The translations under genes were made by a program, and so were the position numbers. Positions 1-5,450 of a stretch of DNA of 5,450 nt are shown here, one piece after another; within the stretch, counting starts at the first letter, position 1; the number at the start of each line of letters is the position of its first letter. The stretch covers positions 1-5,450 of the forward strand of contig JAIRZC010000074.1 in assembly GCA_031267455.1 (NCBI GenBank). Reading direction: 5' to 3'. The notes under the pieces were generated by a model. That model was not told where the DNA came from and made no database searches. It saw only the letters and a program-made list of their open reading frames with translations. Origin of the DNA: Accumulibacter sp. Lineage in GTDB: Bacteria; Pseudomonadota; Gammaproteobacteria; Burkholderiales; Rhodocyclaceae.

Positions 1-74
1 CCGCGCATCCCCATCCCAAAGCGGGTAAAAACGCGCCCTAAAAGCTGGAGGCAGGATTCCCACAAGAGTTTCAT
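1..74 (-). CDS. Possible 5' end of a leftward gene, running off the window edge
   Basis: An ATG on the minus strand at 74 opens a frame of 24 codons without a stop to the window edge, beginning MKLLWESCLQLLGRVFTR. A good ribosome binding site (CGGAG, 7 bases before the ATG) precedes it. The peptide matches no family I recognise. The competing reading on the plus strand, in the frame of position 1, ends at TGA 79-81 and would be the last 26 codons of a rightward gene; it is basic and unremarkable. The fragment is too short to decide between these, and both could be chance. Confidence 0.25.
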   Translation of the reverse strand, partial: MKLLWESCLQLLGRVFTRFGMGMR

Positions 75-185
75 AAAATGACTCCGTACTTTCCCAGGCC
101 AAGGCCGCGCAAACCCGCGTAACCGCGCGCGGATGTTTTTCTCGTTCGACAGTCGCGGATTCGTATATCGAAAACCAGCGCCATC

Positions 186-219
186 TTTTTGGATCGTCCG
201 CGGGACGACGATCCAAAAA
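186..219. terminator. Perfect 13-bp inverted repeat, bidirectional intrinsic terminator candidate
   Basis: The arms TTTTTGGATCGTC (186-198) and GACGATCCAAAAA (207-219) are perfectly complementary and enclose an 8-base loop. The GC-containing core has an A tract on one side and a T tract on the other on either strand, the form of a two-way Rho-independent terminator. It lies 60 bp upstream of the permease frame, so it should isolate that gene from rightward read-through and may end a rightward transcript from outside the window. A cruciform or protein-binding site is an alternative. Confidence 0.6.
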
Positions 220-233
220 CGGCGTCTTTCGGT

Positions 234-261
234 TTTGTTCCACCCTTGAAATGCTTATGAT
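234..261 (+). promoter_or_regulatory. Weak candidate promoter for the ABC permease
   Basis: TATGAT (256-261) matches five of six bases of the -10 consensus. TTGTTC (234-239) lies 16 bp upstream but matches only three of six bases of the -35 box. The site is just downstream of the terminator-like hairpin, where a promoter for the permease would be expected. Transcription would begin about 10 bases before the GTG at 280 and over 100 bases before the GTG at 385. Confidence 0.3.
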
Positions 262-279
262 ACTATCAGTTGTCGCTCC

Positions 280-1119
280 GTGCGCAATAAGAAATATTTC
301 TCATCGGGAATCGAAAAACCATTTCCCGCTTCTTCAAAACGGATCGAAAACACCCTCGCCGCCAACGAAAAACGAGAGAACCGCGTGTCCGCTTTTTCAG
401 CCGTCTATTTTCGGGAAATCCTGATCCTGAAACATCGCCTGAAAAGACAGGTCGCCGGAATGGCCGTTTCCCCGCTCCTTTACATCCTTACTTTCGGCCA
501 TGCGCTGGGTGGCTCTCTGCGTATCGGCGAAAACACCTACCTCGAATTTCTTTTGCCTGGGCTTGTCGCCATGAGCAGTATGACGCAGGCTTTCGGCATT
601 TCTTCGGACATCAATATTTCCCGCTTTTACTTCCATACCTTCGAAGAGATACAGGCCGCGCCCGTCGGTCGCTTCGCCTACGTTTTCGGTGAAATCTGCG
701 CGGGGATCACGCGTGTTCTGATCGCTACGTTCGTAATCTTGATCATAGGTCGCCTTTTCGGCGTCCGCTTGCATTGCGGAGCGCTTTTCTGGCTCGCTGT
801 CGTCCTCAACGGATTCGCTTTTTCCGCGCTCGGCATCGCGACGGCGCTTCTTGTGAAAACACACGCCGACCAGAGCCTCTTGAACAATTTCATCATCACA
901 CCGATGGCCTTTCTCGGAGGCACGTTCTTCCCACTCGAAGGACTTCCCGCGTGGACGCAAACGCCTCTCTCGGCTCTCCCGCTGACGCACGCGTCCCGCA
1001 TCATCCGCGCAGATGCGCTCGGAACGCCGATCGCGCCCGCCTCATTCCTCGTTTTGATCTTGGCGGGACTGGCCGCCTTGGTATTGGCCATCGCGGTCAT
1101 CAACCGCGCGAAGGACTAA
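280..1119 (+). CDS. ABC-2 type transporter permease subunit
   Basis: Integral membrane subunit of an ABC exporter of the ABC-2 (DrrB/NodJ-like) class, which pairs with a separate ATPase to move a substrate out across the inner membrane. Substrate is unknown. About six hydrophobic segments are visible, near residues 60-78, 88-108, 132-160, 167-191, 200-222 and 254-274. Family-like stretches are FLLPGLVAMSSM (90-101), FEEIQAAPVG (121-130), GGTFFPLEGLP (213-223) and LPLTHASRIIRADALG (233-248). The start is uncertain: GTG 280 gives 279 residues but has no visible ribosome binding site and adds a hydrophilic 35-residue head; GTG 385 gives 244 residues, the usual family size, and has a purine-rich GAGAG upstream. 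I see no ATPase gene next to it: a terminator-like hairpin lies upstream and a convergent gene downstream. Membership of the class is secure; start and partner are not. Confidence 0.85.
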   Translation: MRNKKYFSSGIEKPFPASSKRIENTLAANEKRENRVSAFSAVYFREILILKHRLKRQVAGMAVSPLLYILTFGHALGGSLRIGENTYLEFLLPGLVAMSSMTQAFGISSDINISRFYFHTFEEIQAAPVGRFAYVFGEICAGITRVLIATFVILIIGRLFGVRLHCGALFWLAVVLNGFAFSALGIATALLVKTHADQSLLNNFIITPMAFLGGTFFPLEGLPAWTQTPLSALPLTHASRIIRADALGTPIAPASFLVLILAGLAALVLAIAVINRAKD

Positions 1120-1163
1120 AAAAACGCCAAACCCGCAGAAGCGACTGCGCCGAATAAGGCGTT
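1118..1163 (-). terminator. Terminator candidate for the DUF4124 pair, overlapping the permease stop codon
   Basis: Read leftward, AACGCC (1163-1158) pairs with GGCGTT (1128-1123), and a run of seven T (1124-1118) ends the structure. Inside the 29-base loop a second hairpin can form, CTGCG (1145-1149) with CGCAG (1134-1138). It begins about 55 bases after the stop of the leftward DUF4124 gene. The T run overlaps the permease TAA, so the two convergent units are tightly packed. The branched structure is less canonical than a simple stem, so this is moderate support only. Confidence 0.45.
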
Positions 1164-1218
1164 GCGGATATGAAAAAAACACGGAGTTTCCACGCCTTTC
1201 GCTTTTCAAACAAAAACC

Positions 1219-1713
1219 TTACATCGCTTCGCAATCGTTCATTCGCATCGCGTTGGTTACGTCGGCTTCCATCGCGCCGCGCTCATCGTCGGGGATCGGG
1301 GTTTGTTCGCCGGTCGCGGGATCGGTTCGCCAGACGGTACGCCCGCGAATGCTGTCGACATAAGCTTGTCGCGCTCTTGCGTCGGCGCATGCGTTCTGCC
1401 TTTTCTCTCTGGCTTGTTCGGCAGCAGCTTCGCTTTTTCTGCGCGCTTCCATTCGTTGTTCCAGCGCGGCTTCTTCTTTTTTCAAATCTTTTCCGAAGGA
1501 GGGACGGGCGCGAGACGCCGCGGCGGGCCGGGACGGAGGGGGAGGTTCGCTCACGATGATTTTTTCGACCGAGGGATTGCCTTCCGGTGGCGCCTCCCCG
1601 ATAACCGTCCGCCCATCCTTGTCCTTCCATCGATAGACTTGGATCTGCGCGTGGGCGGCGCCAACCTCAAGAACTAAAAAGAGAAAAAAGAGAAACCTGA
1701 ATCGTCCACACAT
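1219..1713 (-). CDS. DUF4124 domain-containing secreted protein (distal paralogue)
   Basis: Predicted periplasmic protein of 164 residues with no known biochemical role. Residues 1-22 form a signal peptide (very Phe/Leu-rich core, cleavage after AHA), followed by the DUF4124 signature QVYRWKDKDGRTVIGEAPPEG (starting at residue 25). A Pro-rich linker (57-63) leads into a charged, Ala/Glu/Arg-rich probable helix (about 76-107), then a C-terminal module with IRGRTVWR (122-129) and two cysteines, C109 and C161. It is a tandem paralogue of the gene immediately upstream, sharing the N-terminal domain and the C-terminal module; the linker diverges. The ATG at 1713 has a GAGG eight bases upstream. 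The 64-bp gap from its neighbour has no terminator, so co-transcription is likely. DUF4124 assignment is confident; function is unknown. Confidence 0.85.
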   Translation of the reverse strand: MCGRFRFLFFLFLVLEVGAAHAQIQVYRWKDKDGRTVIGEAPPEGNPSVEKIIVSEPPPPSRPAAASRARPSFGKDLKKEEAALEQRMEARRKSEAAAEQAREKRQNACADARARQAYVDSIRGRTVWRTDPATGEQTPIPDDERGAMEADVTNAMRMNDCEAM

Positions 1714-1777
1714 TGAAATCGCCTCGTCTTCCGGGAAACACCCGCTTTGCTCATCGAACCCGACAGGTTCCAGGGGC

Positions 1778-2254
1778 CTAGTCGCAGGCGGATCGATCGA
1801 TGGCTTCGCGCGTGCGATCTTCCATCGCGGCGCGATCCTCGTCGGTCAAAAAATCATAGTCGCCTTTCTCTTGGTTCCAGCGAGCGACGCGGCGCCCGCG
1901 AATCGTCTGGAGATATTTCTGTCTGTCCCGCAACGAGGCGCAAAACTTCTTTTTATTCGCTTCATTCTGCGCCGCCTTGGTTTCTTCCTTCTCCCGATGG
2001 AGTCTTCGCTGCTGAAACATGTATTCCTGATCCTGCCACCTCGTGGATTCCCTGGAGACATCCTGCGCCGAAGACGGAAGGTCGGGCAAACCTATTTTTT
2101 CAGCGGACGCTCCCTCGGGCGGCACGTCGCCGAAGACGATTTTTCCATTCTTGTCCTTCCATTTGTACACCTGGGCCTCGGCGGTCGGAATTGCCGCGAA
2201 CGCAAAAAACAGGATGAGACTTAAGAAAAATCTCTTGCTCCGACCTGATATCAT
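1778..2254 (-). CDS. DUF4124 domain-containing secreted protein (proximal paralogue)
   Basis: Predicted periplasmic protein of 158 residues, function unknown. Residues 1-27 are a signal peptide (basic SGRSKR head, Leu/Phe/Ala core, cleavage after AEA). The DUF4124 signature QVYKWKDKNGKIVFGDVPPEG begins at residue 28. A Gln/Glu/Arg/Lys-rich segment (about 73-104) is probably helical or coiled coil. The C-terminal module reads RQKYLQTIRGRRVARWNQ (111-128) then DFLTDEDRAAMEDR, with cysteines C105 and C157. The next gene downstream is its paralogue with the same architecture. It is first in the pair, behind a promoter with a perfect TATAAT. The ATG at 2254 has only a weak GGAAA-type binding site, but the signal peptide supports this start. 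Confidence 0.87.
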   Translation of the reverse strand: MISGRSKRFFLSLILFFAFAAIPTAEAQVYKWKDKNGKIVFGDVPPEGASAEKIGLPDLPSSAQDVSRESTRWQDQEYMFQQRRLHREKEETKAAQNEANKKKFCASLRDRQKYLQTIRGRRVARWNQEKGDYDFLTDEDRAAMEDRTREAIDRSACD

Positions 2255-2290
2255 TTTTCCGTTTCCCGATCCGGAGAAATATTTGGAACG

Positions 2291-2317
2291 ATTATAGCCT
2301 CCTTCCCTTCAAGTCTA
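2291..2317 (-). promoter_or_regulatory. Promoter of the DUF4124 gene pair
   Basis: Read leftward, a perfect -10 box TATAAT lies at 2296-2291. The best -35 candidate is TAGACT (2317-2312), four of six bases with a short 15-bp spacer. Transcription would start near 2284, giving a leader of about 30 bases before the ATG at 2254. The strong -10 with a poor -35 suggests a basal or activator-aided sigma-70 promoter. The remainder of the 155-bp gap up to the EEP stop codon shows no clear terminator. Confidence 0.55.
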
Positions 2318-2409
2318 TCCCGTTTTCCATTTTTTCGCGCTGCGGGAGAGGAATTTTTAGTGATCAAGCGAAAATCGCGCCCATTACGGAAAGCCACATC
2401 CGAGATTCA

Positions 2410-3417
2410 TCAATACCTTATTCGCGTAATTACCGGCAGGTGGTCGGAGTCCAAAAAGGGTCCCGATTGTCGGCTTTCGACGGTCAAGGAGGGGCTGAGC
2501 AGCGTCAGATCGATCGGGACTCCCAGAAAATCGGCGTATCGGGCCAGTTGAGCGGGCCAGGTACTCAGCATGCCGTGTCCGCGCTGGGCGTCTTCAAGGC
2601 CGTTCCGCGATAAAAAGGCGCGAAGTTTGGGCGACCAGGGCGTCGAGTTGAAATCGCCAAAGACGACGGTCGGAAGATCGGATTCCAGGGATACTGATAA
2701 CTCCTCCATGAAATGATTCCGCAACGCCGCTCCTTCCGCAGAAACCGGCGGCGGCGGATGAATTCCGACGAGGCGCAGAGGGCCGGAAGGCGTGATGAGT
2801 ACCGTGTCGACCGCCGGGAATATCGGGTCGATCGTATCCAGAATACGCGCCTGGGCAAAAGGATAACGGCTGATCAGCGCGATCCCGAAGGAATCTTCCG
2901 AGAAGCGTTCGATGTGATAGGGAAAATCACCGGAAAATGCCTCGATGACGCTTGAAAACGGCGTATCCACTTCGAGTGCGAGAACGACGTCCACATCCCT
3001 GGCGCGCGAGGCGAGCCATTTTGCCAAGGGTTCGGTCTTGCGCAGAGTGTTGAATTGCAACAGGGTTATCCGGGTTTTCGGCGGGTTCGGCCTTGTGTCC
3101 GATGGGCCGGTCAGGAATGACAGCATGAAGGGAAACCACACCAGTACCATTGCCACGAGCGTCGTCCAGCGCCAGTACTTTTTCGCGTTCCCGTAAAACA
3201 CAAGCAAGGTCAGGGCAGGAAGCGCAAGTGCATATTGGTAGAAGGCATGGGAAAAGAGTTCAGGGAGCCAGTGCCAATTCCCAGTCCAGCCGACCAGCGC
3301 CGCCATGGCGATGAGGATGGCCCGGCGATGCGCGTAACGCGACGCGTAGTCACGCAGCGCCGACCGAAAAGTGGAGAAAAACGGCGAACGAGATAGCGGG
3401 AGAAAGTGAAATTCCAT
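2410..3417 (-). CDS. Membrane-anchored endonuclease/exonuclease/phosphatase family protein
   Basis: Putative metal-dependent phosphodiesterase or nuclease of the EEP (DNase I-like) superfamily; substrate unknown. From the ATG at 3417 it has 335 residues. The first 105 hold about three hydrophobic segments (near 32-48, 61-77 and 84-103). The catalytic domain follows from about 115 with the family motifs in order: LLQFNT (N123), LALE (E149), GIHPPPP (H220), GDFNSTPWS (D255, N257), PIDLTLLS (D303) and SDHLPV (D325, H326). All expected catalytic positions are present, so it looks active. The domain probably faces the periplasm. The open frame continues upstream to an ATG at 3549, but those extra residues are the end of a transposase remnant, so I reject that start. 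AAGGAG (3440-3435) lies 17 bases before ATG 3417, which is too far to be ideal. Confidence 0.85.
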   Translation of the reverse strand: MEFHFLPLSRSPFFSTFRSALRDYASRYAHRRAILIAMAALVGWTGNWHWLPELFSHAFYQYALALPALTLLVFYGNAKKYWRWTTLVAMVLVWFPFMLSFLTGPSDTRPNPPKTRITLLQFNTLRKTEPLAKWLASRARDVDVVLALEVDTPFSSVIEAFSGDFPYHIERFSEDSFGIALISRYPFAQARILDTIDPIFPAVDTVLITPSGPLRLVGIHPPPPVSAEGAALRNHFMEELSVSLESDLPTVVFGDFNSTPWSPKLRAFLSRNGLEDAQRGHGMLSTWPAQLARYADFLGVPIDLTLLSPSLTVESRQSGPFLDSDHLPVITRIRY

Positions 3418-3434
3418 GGGTAGAATCGAGAATA

Positions 3435-3440
3435 CTCCTT
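3435..3440 (-). promoter_or_regulatory. Shine-Dalgarno-like AAGGAG upstream of the EEP gene
   Basis: A strong AAGGAG lies 17 bases before the ATG at 3417 but only 8 bases before an in-frame ATT (3426-3424). No ATG, GTG or TTG sits at the ideal distance. Either ATG 3417 is used with long spacing, or the rare ATT codon is used, or a former start codon has mutated. Confidence 0.35.
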
Positions 3441-3486
3441 TTCCAAATAACCGTCCTTCCCCAAGTTCATTTCGAGCGGCAAGCCA

Positions 3487-4003
3487 AGTGTCCAATCCCA
3501 CGTCGCGCTGTTCCGGATCGATTTTGAACCATTCCGAGCATGTGTTCATTCTTTTCGGATAGGCTCATAGAGGAGGCAAGCCCTTTTGGGATTTTCAATC
3601 TTCCGGCGAAGCTCCAAAGCATCTGGAAGGTCTGCAAATGAGACTTCAGTGGGTAATGGAAGCGTTTGAACGTAACCTTCCCGATCATTCCGTTCATGTG
3701 CTCGGCTCCGCGGGGAAGCGGACTTTGACGAGTCGACGCAGGATATCCCGCGTTCCGACAGGAACGGTCAAAGGGGATTTCCCGATGCTTTTTTGTTTCC
3801 AACCTTTTGGCGAACCGAATCGCATGATTGGTCGGCAGTATGCGAAAGGCGGCGGCGAGTCGATCGAGCGGCTCAGAAACTCCCTGACCGTCATCTGTGT
3901 GACCTTTGCATGGAATTGCCCAGGTAAACTTTGATGTCCGACCAATGGTAGCAAGCGGCTCAAGGCGACCTCGAGCGTCTGTAGTAACTAAATCATTCCC
4001 CAA
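3487..4003 (-). pseudogene. Decayed, 5'-truncated IS481-type transposase (integrase core) remnant
   Basis: The C-terminal part of a DDE transposase of the IS481 type, broken by several frameshifts. Family landmarks occur in order but in changing frames: GRLEPLATIGRTSKF (about 3970-3926; family form GKLxLFVAIDRTSKF); then, one frame over, AKVTQMTVREFLSRSI (about 3909-3862); back again, RILPTNHAIRFAKR (about 3844-3803; family ILTDNGIQFAER); then DILRRLVKVRFP (near 3747-3712; family DIEHRLTKPNHP); AEHMNGMIGKVTFKRFHY (3706-3653; family VERMNRTIKEATVKRFHY) and FAGRLKIPKGL (near 3610-3578); YEPIRK (about 3571-3554; family YEYICK); finally FKIDPEQRDVGLDT (3528-3487; family ends GLNT). The central catalytic TDNG is scrambled; the Glu of the VERMN-like motif survives. 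The N-terminal helix-turn-helix half is missing. Family assignment is from memory of motifs; no terminal inverted repeats were found. Confidence 0.8.
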
Positions 4004-4049
4004 AACTGACTATCGATTATTCCAGCACAACGACGCTCGTACGAAACAG

Positions 4050-5123
4050 CTAGTATTCGGATACGTTGAGACGGCGTTCGCGCACACTTTCCGCGAGCAT
4101 GTCGAGCACCGTCACCGAATCTTCCCAGCCGAGACAGGCGTCTGTGATGCTCTTGCCATATTCCAGTTTTTTCCCCGCCTCGAGATTTTGGCGTCCCTCG
4201 GACAGGTAGGATTCGATCATCACTCCGAAGATGCGGTCTTCTCCTGAGGCGATCTGGTCGGAAACATTCCATGCGACATTGATCTGGCGCTTGAAATCCT
4301 TGCAACTGTTCGCGTGCGAAAGGTCTATCATCAGGCGCGCGGGAAGCCCCGCCGCGGCGATTTCCTTTGCCGTTTCCCTGACTTGTTCGGTTTCGTAATT
4401 CGGCGCCTTGCCACCTCGAAGAATGACGTGGCAGTCCTCATTCCCCGAAGTCGAGACGATCGCCGACTGCCCTCCTTTGGTAACCGAAAGAAAATGGTGG
4501 GGAGAGCGCGCCGCGCGGATCGCGTCGAGCGCGATATGTACATTGCCGTCCGTTCCGTTTTTGAATCCGACCGGGCACGACAGTCCCGACGCGAGCTCGC
4601 GGTGTACCTGCGATTCGGTCGTCCGAGCGCCAATGGCCCCCCACGAGATCAAGTCGGCCGTATATTGCGGCGAAATCGTGTCGAGGAACTCTGTCGCGCA
4701 CGGCAACCTCGTCTCGTTGATTTCGATCAACAGGCTTCGTGCCATCCGCAGGCCTTCGTTGATACGAAAACTGTTGTCGAGGTAGGGGTCGTTGATCAGT
4801 CCTTTCCATCCGACCGTCGTACGCGGTTTTTCAAAATACACGCGCATCACGATCAGCAGATCGGCTCGAAGGCGCTCGGCTTCGGCGCGAAGGCGTTGGG
4901 CGTATTCGAGCGCCCCGTCGGTGTCGTGGATCGAACACGGCCCGATGACGACGAGCAGGCGGTCATCCGCTCCATGCAGGATGCGGTGAATTATCCGGCG
5001 CGTGTCGAAAGTTGTCTGCGCCGCGTGAAAACCAATCGGAAGCTCGCGCAGAAGATGCTGCGGAGAAGCGAGTTCCTTGATCTCTCGGATCCGCAAGTCA
5101 TCTGTATTCGGTTTACTATGCAT
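4050..5123 (-). CDS. aroG: 3-deoxy-7-phosphoheptulonate (DAHP) synthase, Phe-sensitive type
   Basis: Cytoplasmic class I DAHP synthase: condenses phosphoenolpyruvate with erythrose 4-phosphate, the first committed step of the shikimate pathway to Phe, Tyr, Trp and folate. At 357 residues it matches the length of E. coli AroG (350) and aligns nearly end to end with a 2-residue offset. Metal ligands are present: C63 in GPCSIHD, H270 in LSHANS, E304 in MIESYL and D328 in SITDAC. The substrate-site stretch MRVYFEKPRTTVGWKG (93-108, with R94 and K99) and GARTTES (165-171) are intact. The N-terminal TDDLRIREIKEL, the P152 region and S182 resemble the Phe-regulated AroG form rather than AroF, so Phe feedback is inferred. 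The ATG at 5123 has GGAGAG seven bases upstream. It follows tldD on the same strand; an IS remnant sits just past its stop and no terminator is evident there. Confidence 0.96.
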   Translation of the reverse strand: MHSKPNTDDLRIREIKELASPQHLLRELPIGFHAAQTTFDTRRIIHRILHGADDRLLVVIGPCSIHDTDGALEYAQRLRAEAERLRADLLIVMRVYFEKPRTTVGWKGLINDPYLDNSFRINEGLRMARSLLIEINETRLPCATEFLDTISPQYTADLISWGAIGARTTESQVHRELASGLSCPVGFKNGTDGNVHIALDAIRAARSPHHFLSVTKGGQSAIVSTSGNEDCHVILRGGKAPNYETEQVRETAKEIAAAGLPARLMIDLSHANSCKDFKRQINVAWNVSDQIASGEDRIFGVMIESYLSEGRQNLEAGKKLEYGKSITDACLGWEDSVTVLDMLAESVRERRLNVSEY

Positions 5124-5155
5124 GGACTCACTCTCCAGACGGTTTTGAGTCTTGA

Positions 5156-5198
5156 ATTCTACCCGAATATCGGGGCGTGCCGTTTTTGATATGCCCCG
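5156..5198 (-). promoter_or_regulatory. Candidate aroG control region: TAGAAT box and two overlapping hairpins
   Basis: The 84-bp gap between tldD and aroG contains, read leftward, CGGGGC (5198-5193), which can pair with GCCCCG (5176-5171). Part of that second arm also belongs to a tighter palindrome, CCCGA-TAT-TCGGG (5174-5162). The two stems are mutually exclusive. A -10-like TAGAAT (5161-5156) abuts the palindrome, but no convincing -35 is seen. It could be an operator at an aroG promoter or an RNA switch in a tldD-aroG transcript; no T run makes it a clear terminator. Confidence 0.3.
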
Positions 5199-5207
5199 TA
5201 AATGGAA

Positions 5208-5450
5208 TCAGGCCGTTCCGCCAACAGTCAGGCCATCGACCCGCAATGTCGGTTGCCCGACACCGACCGGGACACTCTGGCCGTCCTTGCCACAGGTACC
5301 GACGCCTGAATCGAGGCGCATATCGTTGCCGATCATCGCGATCCGGTTCATGACATCGATGCCGCTGCCGATCAGCGTCGCGCCTCGCACTGAATGGCCT
5401 ATCCGACCGTTTTCAATCAGATAGGCCTCGGACATTGAAAAAACGAATTT
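5208..5450 (-). CDS. tldD: Metalloprotease TldD, C-terminal fragment (5' end outside window)
   Basis: The last 80 residues of TldD, subunit of the cytoplasmic TldD/TldE(PmbA) zinc metalloprotease, which trims unfolded or modified peptides (microcin B17 maturation and CcdA turnover in E. coli). The reading frame is open to the window edge, so roughly 400 residues lie beyond 5450. Diagnostic sequences are [35 protein letters not shown] and [20 protein letters not shown]. The cysteine in GVGTCGKDG lies 27 residues from the C-terminus, as the metal-binding Cys454 does in 481-residue E. coli TldD. The HExxxH motif would lie outside the window. aroG follows 84 bp after the TGA on the same strand. 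Confidence 0.95.
   Translation of the reverse strand, partial: KFVFSMSEAYLIENGRIGHSVRGATLIGSGIDVMNRIAMIGNDMRLDSGVGTCGKDGQSVPVGVGQPTLRVDGLTVGGTA

Noticed and set aside
397..1103. Minus-strand open frames of 197 and 141 residues within the permease
   Set aside because: They are antisense to a gene with clear hydrophobic segments; their highly charged composition is the complement of membrane-segment codons.
1756..1770. GAACC...GGTTC stem resembling a tRNA T arm between the DUF4124 genes
   Set aside because: The stem is 5 bp with a 5-base loop; no acceptor, D or anticodon arms surround it, and no T run makes it a terminator.
2360..2551. 63-residue plus-strand open frame over the 3' end of the EEP gene
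   Set aside because: It is antisense to the EEP C-terminus, including the SDH motif region, and lacks a ribosome binding site or recognisable sequence.
3467..4003. Intact 178-residue protein on the minus strand
   Set aside because: It is one frame of the transposase remnant; several family motifs continue only in the other frames and the catalytic TDNG is lost, so it is not an intact gene.
4004..4049. Remaining N-terminal transposase sequence or a terminal inverted repeat next to the aroG stop
   Set aside because: An IIDS tripeptide-like echo of the family HIDI motif is visible in one frame, but spacing does not fit and no matching inverted repeat was found near 3440-3486.
3906..4247. 113-residue plus-strand open frame covering the aroG 3' end and the remnant
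   Set aside because: It is antisense to aroG and to the transposase remnant, with no family match.
4314..5189. 291-residue open frame on the plus strand
   Set aside because: It lies antisense to aroG, whose residues match the family throughout; this frame has no recognisable domain and is Arg-rich, typical of an antisense shadow.
1..5450. CRISPR array, phage, toxin-antitoxin or other novel multi-gene system
   Set aside because: No regularly spaced repeats, integrase with attachment sites, or small paired genes were seen; apart from the IS remnant the genes are conserved or commonplace families.

Overview
The window looks like ordinary chromosome from a betaproteobacterium, most likely Burkholderiales. 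The argument is gene content: two DUF4124 secreted proteins, and a tldD gene followed by a Phe-type DAHP synthase (aroG), a pairing I associate with that order. Genus cannot be fixed from the sequence. Base composition is moderately GC-rich. No CRISPR array, tRNA, rRNA, phage gene or defence system was seen, and I found no convincing undescribed system.

Layout. Positions 1-279 hold no complete gene: a possible leftward gene start at 74, a strong 13-bp terminator-like hairpin (186-219) and a weak rightward promoter. An ABC-2 exporter permease (280-1119, +) is the only rightward gene. It converges on a leftward pair of DUF4124 periplasmic proteins (2254 to 1219), tandem paralogues behind a promoter with a perfect TATAAT box. 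Next, also leftward, is a membrane-anchored endonuclease/exonuclease/phosphatase (EEP) family protein (3417 to 2410). A decayed IS481-type transposase remnant (4003 to 3487) separates it from aroG (5123 to 4050). The 3' end of tldD (5450 to 5208) closes the window.

How the genes relate. tldD and aroG lie on the same strand with 84 bp between them; that gap holds two mutually exclusive hairpins and a possible aroG promoter. The two DUF4124 genes form a likely two-gene operon. The permease has no ATPase partner in view. These are otherwise separate functions: aromatic amino acid biosynthesis, peptide maturation/proteolysis, export, and envelope proteins.

The most informative observation is the transposase remnant. 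Its family signatures appear in order but jump between reading frames, and its C-terminal end reads straight into the EEP frame. The 379-residue open frame starting at 3549 therefore has an N-terminus made of transposon debris; the native EEP start is probably at or near 3417.
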